From: Listeria monocytogenes ATCC 19117
GTDB taxonomy: Bacteria; Bacillota; Bacilli; Lactobacillales; Listeriaceae
Length of the DNA: 64,000 nucleotides
Reading direction: 5' to 3'
Assembly (NCBI RefSeq): GCF_000307025.1
Contig: NC_018584.1
Location: 2,797,174-2,861,173 of the forward strand
The stretch's first letter is position 1, and each line of letters opens with the position of its first letter. Both the position numbers and the translations under genes were made by a program. Shown here in pieces: positions 8,765 through 16,245 of this stretch. Under the pieces are notes generated by a model. The model made no database searches, was not told the DNA's origin, and was given only the letters and a program-made list of their open reading frames with translations.

Positions 8765-9484
8765 TTAAATATTCAACTCACTCGCCGCTTCCTCGTCCAG
8801 CACCACTGTAAAATTAGGGTGTAACTGGAAAATCGAGCTTGGAATGTCTTCTGTCACTGGGCCTTGTAGGGCTTTTTTGATAATCGCTGCTTTTTTCTTG
8901 CCGTTTGCGAATAGGATGACTTCTTTTGCGTGCATGACGCTTTTTGGTCCCATTGTTACGTAGTATTCGGGGACTTTTTCCACGTCGCCGCCAACTTCTC
9001 CGAGCAAAATATCGAACATATCTGGGCGTGATTGAACGGAAACAAGTCGGGTTTCATCGCCGAATTTGGTTACGCCAGGTAAGTTCCCGCAGAAGTGACC
9101 ATCTTCACCAATCCCGATTAAAATCGCGTCCAAACCGCCAACTGCTTTCAAATGCGCTTCATGGTCTGTATAGTTTTTCGTATCTAGCATGTGAATTTGT
9201 TCTTCTGGAATTCCCGCCGGATCAAAGTACATCGCTTTTAAATTGGCAATGGTTACGCCGTATTTTTCGTCCCCAATTGGAATTTCGTCAAAATTATAAT
9301 AGCTTACATTTGTCAGTGGTGCCTTTTCTTTCATTTCTTCTACAATCAGTTCGTACATTCGCTTCGGTGTGGAGCCTGCTGTGATGGCTAAATGAACCAA
9401 CTTGTCTTGATACATTTTCCCTAAAAGCAGTTGCATCGTTGTTTTACTCATATTTTCGTAATCTTTTTCCACAATAATTTTCAT
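8765..9484 (-). CDS. YieK-like member of the glucosamine-6-phosphate deaminase/6-phosphogluconolactonase family
   Basis: This cytosolic sugar-phosphate isomerase-fold protein has 239 residues. It resembles E. coli YieK along its length: LAITAGSTPKRMYE phosphate loop, YNFDEIP, IGEDGHFCGNLPG and the C-terminal QGPVTEDIPSS. NagB's catalytic triad is Asp141-His143-Glu148, set in a DGH...NEP motif. Here the Asp and His are kept, but the Glu is replaced by Leu (NLP), so deamination of GlcN6P should not be assumed. I start at ATG 9484, which GAGAGG precedes by 8 bases; the in-frame GTG at 9493 is inside that site. It has a MerR-type promoter facing a divergent MerR gene. Confidence 0.8.
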   Translation of the reverse strand: MKIIVEKDYENMSKTTMQLLLGKMYQDKLVHLAITAGSTPKRMYELIVEEMKEKAPLTNVSYYNFDEIPIGDEKYGVTIANLKAMYFDPAGIPEEQIHMLDTKNYTDHEAHLKAVGGLDAILIGIGEDGHFCGNLPGVTKFGDETRLVSVQSRPDMFDILLGEVGGDVEKVPEYYVTMGPKSVMHAKEVILFANGKKKAAIIKKALQGPVTEDIPSSIFQLHPNFTVVLDEEAASELNI

Positions 9485-9501
9485 TTTTTTCACCTCTCGC
9501 T

Positions 9502-9545
9502 TTGAATTACCTTTATGATAAAGTGTATAGTAACTATAGAGTCAA
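9502..9545. promoter_or_regulatory. Divergent MerR-type promoters with central dyad
   Basis: On the minus strand TTGACT (9545-9540) and TATCAT (9520-9515) are 19 bases apart, the over-long spacer typical of MerR-activated promoters. On the plus strand TTGAAT (9502-9507) and TATAGT (9526-9531) are 18 apart. The dyad TATAGTAACTATA (9526-9538, a perfect palindrome around one central base) sits inside the minus-strand spacer and covers the plus-strand -10. The inference is that the MerR protein encoded at 9564 activates the YieK-like gene and controls itself. Confidence 0.65.
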
Positions 9546-9563
9546 GACGAAAGGGTGATAAAT

Positions 9564-10298
9564 GTGGAACCGCTTTTTTCCATTGGGGAAATGGCAAAGA
9601 AAAGCCAACTCTCCATCCAACGACTGCGCTATTATGATAAAATTGGGCTTTTGGTCCCGGCTTTTACCGATCCAACTTCTGGATATCGCTACTACAAAAC
9701 GGCTCAAGAAGAACAACTCAACCTCATTCAAGCGTTGCAGTATATGGGGTTTTCCTTGCAAGAACTAAAACAATACCTCGACAAAAACACATCGGAAAGC
9801 TTGCCCGATTTGCTTATAAAATACCAACAAAAATTAATGGATGAAGAAGCTCGCATTGCCCGTAAAAAATGGCTTATTGACCGTTATCAAGGTTTGTTAA
9901 AACGGGAAACTGACTCGACAAAACCTCTAACAGCGGTCCGACTTTTGCTTACAGAGCCACTTCTAACGCCTGTTCATGCGGATATTTTAAACGACCCGGC
10001 TTTTCATCAAGAAGTGCAGAAAACCGTGAGCCGCCTTGGTCTTTCGAAAAGCTATCAGCAGTTTCCTGGTTATTGTATTTTAGACGGGCAGACTTATCTT
10101 TTCATTGAGTTGGATCATTCTATTGGCGCGCCTGGTGAACGGCGTTTGTTATCAAGCGAGCGGCAAGCTTTTGTCACGCCGCAAAACTGGGAGACACCTC
10201 CAGAAAATGAAAATTACCTTTTACAAGAAACGGTGGCTTGGATTAATCAAGAGCTGATTCGTGGTTATTCCTATGAAACAAAATTAACTTTTGAATAG
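9564..10298 (+). CDS. MerR-family transcriptional regulator
   Basis: The protein has 244 residues. Residues about 1-70 form a MerR winged helix (FSIGEMAKKSQLSIQRLRYYDKIGL, then SGYRYY). A coiled-coil follows at about 75-115. The roughly 130-residue effector domain resembles the multidrug-sensing group (BltR/Mta-like) only loosely. I prefer GTG 9564, because AAAGGG lies at a normal distance; the upstream GTG at 9555 overlaps that site. It is divergent from the YieK-like gene across 79 bases with MerR-type promoters, so that gene is its most likely target. The ligand is unknown. Confidence 0.85.
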   Translation: MEPLFSIGEMAKKSQLSIQRLRYYDKIGLLVPAFTDPTSGYRYYKTAQEEQLNLIQALQYMGFSLQELKQYLDKNTSESLPDLLIKYQQKLMDEEARIARKKWLIDRYQGLLKRETDSTKPLTAVRLLLTEPLLTPVHADILNDPAFHQEVQKTVSRLGLSKSYQQFPGYCILDGQTYLFIELDHSIGAPGERRLLSSERQAFVTPQNWETPPENENYLLQETVAWINQELIRGYSYETKLTFE

Positions 10299-10351
10299 AT
10301 ATTTTAGAAAGATTGGTTATAATAGAAAGAAATAACGTGGAGGTGGGCGCC

Positions 10352-10813
10352 GTGGAAATCAAGCAAATCAAAGCAAAAGACACGCAAGATATTAGGCACC
10401 GGGTTCTTCGCCCAGAACAGCCTGAAGAAAACGCAATTTACCCTAATGATGATATGGAGGGTACTTTTCATTTAGGCGCTTTTGAAAAGGATGTTTTACT
10501 TGGGATTGCCAGTTTTTATCCAGAAAAATCGACTGTTATTATGAATCCTGCCCAGTACCGAATTCGCGGTGTGGCGACAGAACGCCGGATGCGCTTGAAA
10601 GGCCTCGGCACAGCTTTACTTGCAGACGGTGAAGCGAAAATTTGGAAGCGCGGCGCAGATATTATTTGGTGCAATGCGCGGATTGTCGCTGTTGGTTTTT
10701 ATGAAAAACACGGCTACCGCAAAGTCGGCAAATCGTTTGTCATTCCTGGCATCGGCGAACATTACTTAATGAAAAAAGTGAATCCAAATAAAAAAGTGGA
10801 CCAAGATAACTAA
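10352..10813 (+). CDS. GNAT-family N-acetyltransferase
   Basis: An acetyl-CoA dependent acetyltransferase of 153 residues with unknown substrate. The acetyl-CoA binding segment is RGVATERRMRLKGLGTALL (R/Q-x-x-G-x-G/A type, about 80-98), followed by IIWCNARIVAVGFYEKHGYRKVG, typical of the C-terminal GNAT strand and helix. I choose GTG 10352: GGAGGTG precedes it by 6 bases, while the in-frame upstream start at 10313 has no site. A -10 (TATAAT, 10318-10323) is clear but its -35 is not. The stop codon lies in the loop of the terminator. Confidence 0.82.
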   Translation: MEIKQIKAKDTQDIRHRVLRPEQPEENAIYPNDDMEGTFHLGAFEKDVLLGIASFYPEKSTVIMNPAQYRIRGVATERRMRLKGLGTALLADGEAKIWKRGADIIWCNARIVAVGFYEKHGYRKVGKSFVIPGIGEHYLMKKVNPNKKVDQDN

Positions 10814-10827
10814 TATCTGGTCCACTT
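10794..10827. terminator. Bidirectional terminator between GNAT and VOC genes
   Basis: The stem AAGTGGACCAAGATA / TATCTGGTCCACTT has a short loop and is flanked by A-rich and T-rich runs. The GNAT stop codon (10811-10813) is in the loop. The convergent gene ends at 10833. Confidence 0.85.
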
Positions 10828-10832
10828 GTTTT

Positions 10833-11276
10833 TTATAATTTAGAATAAGGTTGCGTATGAATCATCCAAGAAATTCCGTACTCATCGACGAATTGTCCCA
10901 TTTTTCCGCCCCAAAATTGCTCTTCGAAAGGTAACGTTACTGTTACTCTTCCTGAGCTGCTCACTTTTTCAAAGAAAGCATCGGCGTCGGCTACTGCCGC
11001 TGGGTCTTCACTGTTAGAATCAAGCATAATCGAAATTTGATTGGATGGTTTTACTTCTTTGCCAAATGAATCTGAACAAAATAAGTTTGCGCCAAGGACG
11101 GTAAAGCCACCGTGAACAGTTGTGTTCTCTAGGTTTTCTTTTGCTAAGCCAAACATTTCGCTTTGTTCCTCACTTACTGGAAGCCTTGAAATATTCGTTG
11201 CTCCGAACACTTCTTCATAATATCCTAAAGCCTCTTTTGCATTTTCAAAAGCCAAATACGGGTACATTTTTGCCAT
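10833..11276 (-). CDS. PhnB-like VOC (glyoxalase/bleomycin resistance) family protein
   Basis: A 147-residue protein of the PhnB branch of the vicinal-oxygen-chelate fold. It begins MYPYLAFENAKEALGYYEEVFGA and ends with EQFWGGKMGQFVDEYGISWMIH, both characteristic of the branch. Members are small cytosolic proteins of mostly unknown substrate. An AAAGGAG site precedes ATG 11276. It lies 57 bases downstream of the MATE gene in the same direction, and no terminator is visible between them, so it may be the third gene of the marR-MATE operon. Confidence 0.85.
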   Translation of the reverse strand: MAKMYPYLAFENAKEALGYYEEVFGATNISRLPVSEEQSEMFGLAKENLENTTVHGGFTVLGANLFCSDSFGKEVKPSNQISIMLDSNSEDPAAVADADAFFEKVSSSGRVTVTLPFEEQFWGGKMGQFVDEYGISWMIHTQPYSKL

Positions 11277-11333
11277 AAAAATCGCTCCTTTGTTTTTGAG
11301 ACACTAGTTAGAAAATACCCAATTCGTTTTACC

Positions 11334-12686
11334 TTAAACTATCTCGGGATTTTTAAAAATTCGGCGCCATGTTTTGCTCATAATCACTAGACAGACGGTG
11401 AACGCGCCTAAATCTGCTAATGGGAAGGCGTACCAAATACCATCTAAACCGAAGAACTGCGGCAAAATAAGTAAAAGTGGTACTAAACAGATGATTTGGC
11501 GCATTAGGGAAATGATGAATGAAATTCTTGCTCGACCAAGTGCTTGATATAGCCCACCGCAGACAATTTGGAAACCAATTGTTGGCGCAGCTAGTAGCAT
11601 AAATCTAACAGCGTTTGTTCCTTGTGCAATCAGTTCTGGGTCGTTAGAGAAAATTCGTACGAGCATTCCTGGGAAAATTTCTACCGATCCCCAAGCAATT
11701 AGTGACATGACAGTTGCAGCTATCATTGATACTTTAACAGCTTTCATTACGCGTTCGAATTGTCTGGAACCGTAGTTGAAGCCGACGATTGGTTGCATCC
11801 CTTGTGTGACACCATTGATTGGCATAATGACGAACGACGCAATCCGGTTCGCAATTCCGTATACTGCAATCGCCATCGTTCCACCATAAATATTAAGCAT
11901 CCAGTTTACCGCAACTGTCACGATACTACCTGCGGACATCATAATAAATGACGGGAACCCGATTGCCATAATCCGGCGAATCAGCGGGAAATCCATTCGG
12001 AATGAGAACCCTTTTAAAGATAAAGTACTTTTTCCTGATAAAAAATAAATCAAGAGCCAAATCGCGCCAACAGCCTGCGCAATAACAGTTGCAAGGGCAG
12101 AACCACGAACGCCCATACCAAAGCCCATAATGAAAATTGGGTTTAAAATCATATTTAAAATAGCGGAAATAATCATGGTTAACATCGCTGTTTTCGCATT
12201 ACCTTCTGAGCGAACGATATTATTCATCGCCATCGCGAAGGTTTGGAACACTGCGCCTAACAAAATAAGCGATAAGAAATCACTGGCAATATCATGAATA
12301 TCTGCCGGTGCTCCGAAAAGCGTAATAAGCGGATCTAAAAAAATAAAGGTTACAATTGCAATAAAAATGCTGGAAATAAGCACTAACCAAATAACTTGAT
12401 GGAATACTTTATCCGCTTGTTTTTGTTCCCCAGCACCGAGCGAGCGGGAAATAATCGACGCGCCACCAATACCAAACATAGCTGCCATTGCCATTAGTAT
12501 CATTTGAACTGGGAATGCAATTGAAAGTGCTGCAACCCCTGATGGCCCAACGCCATATGACACGAAAATCGTATCAACAATATTATACATCCCCATAACA
12601 AACATGCCGATAAATGCCGGTATCGACAATCTCGCCATGAGTGAAGGAATGCTATCTTCACCTAATCGTTTACTCTGTTCTTTCAT
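11334..12686 (-). CDS. MATE-family multidrug efflux transporter
   Basis: A cation-coupled efflux pump of the inner membrane with 450 residues and 12 predicted helices in two related halves (LSIPAFIGMFVMGMYNIVDTIFVS; FPSFIMMSAGSIVTVAVNWML). It belongs to the DinF/NorM-like branch common in Firmicutes. The start ATG 12686 overlaps the marR stop by 4 bases (ATGA) with GGAGGAG upstream. It is therefore co-transcribed with, and presumably controlled by, the MarR regulator through the paired operators at 13171-13221. Substrates cannot be read from sequence. Confidence 0.9.
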   Translation of the reverse strand: MKEQSKRLGEDSIPSLMARLSIPAFIGMFVMGMYNIVDTIFVSYGVGPSGVAALSIAFPVQMILMAMAAMFGIGGASIISRSLGAGEQKQADKVFHQVIWLVLISSIFIAIVTFIFLDPLITLFGAPADIHDIASDFLSLILLGAVFQTFAMAMNNIVRSEGNAKTAMLTMIISAILNMILNPIFIMGFGMGVRGSALATVIAQAVGAIWLLIYFLSGKSTLSLKGFSFRMDFPLIRRIMAIGFPSFIMMSAGSIVTVAVNWMLNIYGGTMAIAVYGIANRIASFVIMPINGVTQGMQPIVGFNYGSRQFERVMKAVKVSMIAATVMSLIAWGSVEIFPGMLVRIFSNDPELIAQGTNAVRFMLLAAPTIGFQIVCGGLYQALGRARISFIISLMRQIICLVPLLLILPQFFGLDGIWYAFPLADLGAFTVCLVIMSKTWRRIFKNPEIV

Positions 12687-13132
12687 TCAGATTCTCCTCC
12701 TTCGACTGCTATAATCGCATTATCTGAAAGTCGTCCTATCAAATGCATTAAGTCATCTTTTTCCTTTTCACTAAAATTCGCTGTTAAAAGTGCGGACCAT
12801 TCGGCTGTCACTTCTTCAATTAAATCGCGCATCTGAAAACCAGTTTCCGTCACAAAAATCCGCTGAATACGTCTATCTTTCGCATCAATTTCGCGGCGAA
12901 TCATCCCCAGTTCTTCCAAACGCTTAATATGCCTTGTCACACTTGCTTTATCAACCATAAACCTTTTAGCCATAGATTCTTGGGAAATACCATCTTCTTT
13001 ATAAAGCGTCCATAAATAACGTAATTGACCTATATTAAGACCAGTTTCTAGTAATTTTTTATTTTTAAAAGTGCTTTCTGAACGATGAATAATTGCGATG
13101 GCTTTCGCTAAGCTTTCCTGTCTATCTGCCAT
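12683..13132 (-). CDS. MarR-family transcriptional regulator
   Basis: The protein has 149 residues with a winged helix at about 35-100: ISQESMAKRFMVDKASVTRHIKRLEELGMIRRE, then DRRIQRIFVTETG as the wing. Terminal helices suit dimerisation. First gene of a regulator-transporter operon with the MATE pump. Its promoter has an extended -10 and is bracketed by two copies of a 14-bp dyad, so autorepression relieved by a ligand is the likely mode. Start ATG 13132 is preceded by GAGGAG. Confidence 0.9.
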   Translation of the reverse strand: MADRQESLAKAIAIIHRSESTFKNKKLLETGLNIGQLRYLWTLYKEDGISQESMAKRFMVDKASVTRHIKRLEELGMIRREIDAKDRRIQRIFVTETGFQMRDLIEEVTAEWSALLTANFSEKEKDDLMHLIGRLSDNAIIAVEGGESE

Positions 13133-13170
13133 TTATCCGACTCCTCATAAAAAAATCCGCCACATAATTA

Positions 13171-13221
13171 GTTGCGGCGTCAACCATTATAGTATAGCAG
13201 GATTTTAGTTGACTGCGCAAC
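13171..13221 (-). promoter_or_regulatory. marR-MATE promoter bracketed by twin operators
   Basis: The promoter (minus strand) has an extended -10 TGC-TATACT (13196-13191) and TTGCGC (13220-13215) 18 bases upstream. Site A, GTTGACGCCGCAAC (13184-13171, minus), lies just downstream of the -10. Site B, GTTGACTGCGCAAC (13208-13221, plus), covers the -35. The two 14-mers differ at two central positions, and each has GTTG-N6-CAAC symmetry. This is the geometry expected for MarR autorepression. Confidence 0.65.
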
Positions 13222-13227
13222 CTTTTT

Positions 13228-13241
13228 ATTTCCCGGGCAAT
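13228..13241. other. Noc-binding-site-like palindrome (13/14)
   Basis: ATTTCCCGGGCAAT differs from the published Bacillus Noc box ATTTCCCGGGAAAT by one base. Two perfect copies occur elsewhere in the window (33313, 61859). It sits upstream of the PucR-like gene, next to operator B of marR. Confidence 0.6.
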
Positions 13242-13244
13242 AAT

Positions 13245-13272
13245 TTGACTTCCTATCTTTCTTTTGTAAAAA
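13245..13272 (+). promoter_or_regulatory. Promoter of the PucR-like gene
   Basis: TTGACT (13245-13250), a 16-base spacer and TAAAAA (13267-13272). It lies upstream of the preferred GTG start at 13302, which argues against longer starts further upstream. Confidence 0.45.
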
Positions 13273-13301
13273 TAAAGAATAGAGAAGGGGTGCTATCCAC
13301 T

Positions 13302-14183
13302 GTGCATATTAAAATATTAAAAAATAGATATCCCAATATAGTCGTTTCAAAAAATCCAATAAAATCCAGTTCAGATACGATTTCTTTTTTCGAAGAACCG
13401 TATTATTTTACTATTCCTAAAAGCAATCTTTCAGAAGAAGAAGCGATGTTATTACATACGCTATTTCCAGAACCATTACCAACATTTCCTAAAGAATCCA
13501 CCCAATTTTGGTTCGATTTATTGTTTGGAAACAAGGAATTGGCGATGACAAATGAGAAAGAAACATATCGCATTACGCAGTTCCATATTAAGACAACTAC
13601 AACTAAAAGCATGTTACAAGAGTGGCAAAAGGCTTTGCTGAGTTTTTTCAGTCCAGAAGCTGAGTTAATTATGTTTTCGACTAACTATGGCGTTATTATT
13701 GAAAAATCAACGGGGTCGCTGCTTGGCGAAGAGGAACTAATCGCCGTTGCCGGTACGCTTGAAAATGATTTCTATATACAATCTACATTTTTCATGGGTC
13801 TTTTCCATCCGTTAAATGATCGATTGCGTGGTTTATTTGCAGAAGAACGTGCCATTTTCAACCATAATAATCGTGAGGTAGTTCAGACCGTGGCTTCCGA
13901 AAGTTTAAAAGTTATCGCGCTTCGAATGAAGGAAAGTTTAATCACGAATGAACTCAACGACCTTTTCCATCAAGATGATACTTGGATTCCGCTGATTCAC
14001 ACATTATTTAAAAACCAAGGAAACATCAGTCTCACGGCTAAAGAGCTTTTTATGCACCGAAATACCATTCAATATCGTTTGGATAAATTTTATGAGCAAA
14101 CAAACTTATCGCTCCGCAAGATGGATGGGTTGCTCTTAGCTTATCTATCTACACTTCAAACAAATAATAGCAATCATGAATAA
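13302..14183 (+). CDS. PucR/CdaR-type helix-turn-helix regulator
   Basis: The protein has 293 residues. The C-terminal 55 residues form the PucR-type HTH (HTLFKNQGNISLTAKELFMHRNTIQYRLDKF), as found in regulators of purine, sugar-diacid and other catabolism. The N-terminal 230 residues match no domain I recognise. In-frame starts are TTG 13209, GTG 13290 and GTG 13302. I prefer 13302, since AGAAGGGG lies about 11 bases before it and the promoter at 13245-13272 excludes 13209. No target is evident; flanking genes are transcribed separately. Confidence 0.75.
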   Translation: MHIKILKNRYPNIVVSKNPIKSSSDTISFFEEPYYFTIPKSNLSEEEAMLLHTLFPEPLPTFPKESTQFWFDLLFGNKELAMTNEKETYRITQFHIKTTTTKSMLQEWQKALLSFFSPEAELIMFSTNYGVIIEKSTGSLLGEEELIAVAGTLENDFYIQSTFFMGLFHPLNDRLRGLFAEERAIFNHNNREVVQTVASESLKVIALRMKESLITNELNDLFHQDDTWIPLIHTLFKNQGNISLTAKELFMHRNTIQYRLDKFYEQTNLSLRKMDGLLLAYLSTLQTNNSNHE

Positions 14184-14198
14184 ATGATCATGGTTGCT
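14169..14198 (+). terminator. Terminator of the PucR-like gene
   Basis: The 11-bp stem AGCAATCATGA / TCATGGTTGCT (one G-T pair) is followed by TTTTT. The gene's stop codon (14181-14183) is in the loop. Confidence 0.8.
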
Positions 14199-14205
14199 TT
14201 TTCGC

Positions 14206-14236
14206 TTGACTTAAAGTCCACTTCAAGGAATACAAT
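14206..14236 (+). promoter_or_regulatory. MerR-type promoter of the merR-cupin operon
   Basis: TTGACT (14206-14211) and TACAAT (14231-14236) are separated by 19 bases, which marks promoters activated by MerR proteins. The spacer contains the imperfect dyad CTTAAAGTCCACTTCAAG, reminiscent of AdhR/YraB-type operators in Bacillus. Confidence 0.65.
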
Positions 14237-14267
14237 CATTATAGAAAATCAGTAAAGGAGAATAGTC

Positions 14268-14723
14268 ATGACCAAAAATAATATTAGTTTTTATGTAGTA
14301 GATGCTTCGGAAGAATTAACCATGAATATCAAAGAAGCTAGTGAAAAAAGTGGCGTTTCTGCCGATACAATTCGCTACTATGAACGCATTGGTTTAATTC
14401 CACCCATCCACCGTAATGAAAGTGGGGTTCGTAAATTTGGCGCAGAAGACCTACGATGGATTTTATTTACTCGCCAAATGCGCCGAGCTGGTTTGTCTAT
14501 TGAAGCCTTAATTGATTACTTGGCACTTTTCAGAGAAGGCGAACACACGCTGGAAGCTCGCGCCGAATTGCTGAAAAAGCAACGCATAGAGCTGAAAAAT
14601 CGCATTGATGTTATGCAAGAAGCGCTCGATCGACTTGACTTCAAAATAGACAATTACGATACCCACCTCATTCCGGCTCAAGAAGAACTAAAAGATTTTA
14701 ATGTTGAAAGGAGTAATTCATAA
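14268..14723 (+). CDS. MerR-family regulator, AdhR/YraB-like
   Basis: The protein has 151 residues. The MerR DNA-binding domain starts at about residue 19 (MNIKEASEKSGVSADTIRYYERIGLIPP), and a dimerisation coiled-coil follows at about 95-130. No metal-binding cysteines are present. In Bacillus, relatives respond to carbonyl electrophiles. The first 18 residues precede the domain; I keep ATG 14268 because AAAGGAG sits at ideal distance, whereas the internal ATG 14322 has only a weak site. The stop shares a base with the next start, so the gene is coupled to the cupin gene. Confidence 0.87.
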   Translation: MTKNNISFYVVDASEELTMNIKEASEKSGVSADTIRYYERIGLIPPIHRNESGVRKFGAEDLRWILFTRQMRRAGLSIEALIDYLALFREGEHTLEARAELLKKQRIELKNRIDVMQEALDRLDFKIDNYDTHLIPAQEELKDFNVERSNS

Positions 14724-15127
14724 TGAGTACACTTGAAAACAGCGTTATTTTTGATAAAGGGGAACTGATTACTAATGACTACTTTACCGGTAATGCTTAT
14801 TTAAAAATGCTTGTCCCTGAAGACACTGTTTACAATTGTCCGATTGGGAACGTTACGTTTGAACCGGGAGCTAGAAACAACTGGCATAAACATGATGGCG
14901 GACAAATCCTACTTGTGACAGGCGGAACTGGCTACTATCAAGAAGAAGGAAAACCTGCCCAGTTGCTCAGAGAGGGCGACGTGGTAACAATCCCTAAAGA
15001 CGTGAAACATTGGCACGGCGCTACGAAAGATAGCTGGTTTGTCCACTTAGCCATTTCGACAAATGTGGAATTAGGCGGAACGACCTGGTTAGAACCTGTT
15101 TCCAACGAGCATTACAATAATTTATAA
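14723..15127 (+). CDS. Cupin-domain protein
   Basis: A single cupin barrel of 134 residues. Motif 1, PGARNNWHKHDGGQILLVTGGTG, has the metal-binding His-x-His. Motif 2, REGDVVTIPKDVKHWHGA, supplies the further His. The layout resembles small YhhW/YgiQ-neighbour type quinone or organic-acid binding cupins, but the reaction is unknown. It is co-transcribed with the MerR gene (TAATG overlap; AAAGGAG upstream) and is that regulator's obvious target. Confidence 0.85.
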   Translation: MSTLENSVIFDKGELITNDYFTGNAYLKMLVPEDTVYNCPIGNVTFEPGARNNWHKHDGGQILLVTGGTGYYQEEGKPAQLLREGDVVTIPKDVKHWHGATKDSWFVHLAISTNVELGGTTWLEPVSNEHYNNL

Positions 15128-15130
15128 CAA

Positions 15131-15167
15131 AAAACCCGCTAGCCTTCATTCAAGGTTGGCGGGTTTT
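15131..15167. terminator. Bidirectional terminator after the cupin gene
   Basis: The stem AAACCCGCTAGCCTT / AAGGTTGGCGGGTTT (two wobble pairs) is flanked by A and T runs. It serves both the cupin gene (ends 15127) and the HAD gene (ends 15170). Confidence 0.85.
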
Positions 15168-15169
15168 AC

Positions 15170-15781
15170 TTATTTACTTACATAAGCTAAAATATCTTCT
15201 GGTTTTTCGAAGACAAGTTCTGCTTTTTCAAAGCCATCTGTTGTCTTCGCGCCCCAAAGTGCTAAGCCAAAATGAGCTCCGGCCGCATGGGCACATTTCA
15301 TATCGTACGAAGAATCACCAACATAAAGCACTTCATGTGGCTCTCTTCCAAGAATTTCTAACCCTTTCAGCAGTGGATCTGGGTGAGGTTTATGGTTTTC
15401 GGTATCACTTGCGCAAACAATCGCTTGAAAATGATCCTGAATATTAAACGGATAGAAACCTTTTTCCATTTCTAACGCGTTTTTAGAAGTGACAACACCG
15501 CTTTCTGGAATGGCATGCAGTACTTTATGAATGCCTTCGAACACCTCTACTTCTTCAATGAAAGTTGCTTCTCGTTCAATCCATTTATCCAATACTTTCT
15601 CTGGATCCAGAATGTTTAATTGTTCCACCGCAGCTGCTCCGGTAATTCCAAGGACAAATCGTAATTCGTCCAGTTCATAACTTAATCCTTCTTCGGCTAA
15701 AACCGCTTGAAGAGAATGCAAAACAGCTCTCTCCGTGTCTAGAATTGTTCCATCTACGTCAAAAATTATTGCTTTATACAT
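15170..15781 (-). CDS. HAD-superfamily phosphatase (PGP/beta-PGM-like)
   Basis: A haloacid-dehalogenase hydrolase of 203 residues. Motif I is FDVDGTILDT (nucleophile Asp at residue 8), motif II is SGVVTSK, and motif III/IV is HKPHPDPLLKGLE with YVGDSSYDMKCAHAAG. A helical cap at about 15-80 puts it with phosphoglycolate phosphatase and phosphomutase-like members (subfamily IA). The open frame continues upstream to 15937, but ATG 15781 has AAGGAGG at ideal distance and matches the family start. It lies 13 bases after the preceding gene, so they probably form an operon. Confidence 0.88.
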   Translation of the reverse strand: MYKAIIFDVDGTILDTERAVLHSLQAVLAEEGLSYELDELRFVLGITGAAAVEQLNILDPEKVLDKWIEREATFIEEVEVFEGIHKVLHAIPESGVVTSKNALEMEKGFYPFNIQDHFQAIVCASDTENHKPHPDPLLKGLEILGREPHEVLYVGDSSYDMKCAHAAGAHFGLALWGAKTTDGFEKAELVFEKPEDILAYVSK

Positions 15782-15794
15782 ATAATTTCCTCCT

Positions 15795-16163
15795 TCAAGA
15801 TTTAGCGAAGTTGTGATAATGGTGCGTTGTATATCTTGCTTTTTTCTTACTTTCCGCTTTTTGGATTTCTGCGCTGTTGGTGCCTTTATTTTGAAGTAAA
15901 TCTCGAAATTCGCGCAAATTATCATGGGAATTTCCATTTATTTCGAATTCAATATTATCGCAGCTAAATGTTAGCATGATTTCCTCTTCTTCTCGAACTA
16001 GCGCAATATGCCCTAATTTTGCAACTGGAAACGTTTGTCTTTTTTTCATACCCAAACTAAAATCTTGGTCAAAAACAAGATAGTCTCTATCGATGTAAAA
16101 CTCTCCGAATTGATACTCCATTCCAAGTGCTGAATTAATCTTGCATACCCCATCTAATTTCAT
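15795..16163 (-). CDS. Conserved hypothetical protein
   Basis: A soluble protein of 122 residues with no signal peptide or membrane segment. I do not recognise the family. Alternating beta-strand-like segments (YQFGEFYIDRDYLVFDQ, IALVREEEEIMLTFSC) followed by a helix (NLREFRDLLQ) suggest a small beta-rich fold such as a PH/GRAM-like domain. The C-terminal 30 residues are basic and probably disordered, ending THHYHNF. I start at ATG 16163, where AAGGAGG lies 8 bases upstream. It precedes the HAD phosphatase gene by 13 bases. Confidence 0.72.
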   Translation of the reverse strand: MKLDGVCKINSALGMEYQFGEFYIDRDYLVFDQDFSLGMKKRQTFPVAKLGHIALVREEEEIMLTFSCDNIEFEINGNSHDNLREFRDLLQNKGTNSAEIQKAESKKKARYTTHHYHNFAKS

Positions 16164-16245
16164 ATCATTCGCCTCCTTCATTGCCTTATATATTAGTTTT
16201 AAATGATGAAATGGGTTTCATGTCAAGCAATTTCATAAAAATATT

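Noticed and set aside
15782..15937. N-terminal extension of the HAD phosphatase
   Set aside because: The frame is open but overlaps the upstream gene; a perfect ribosome binding site precedes ATG 15781, and the family starts at the DxDGT motif.
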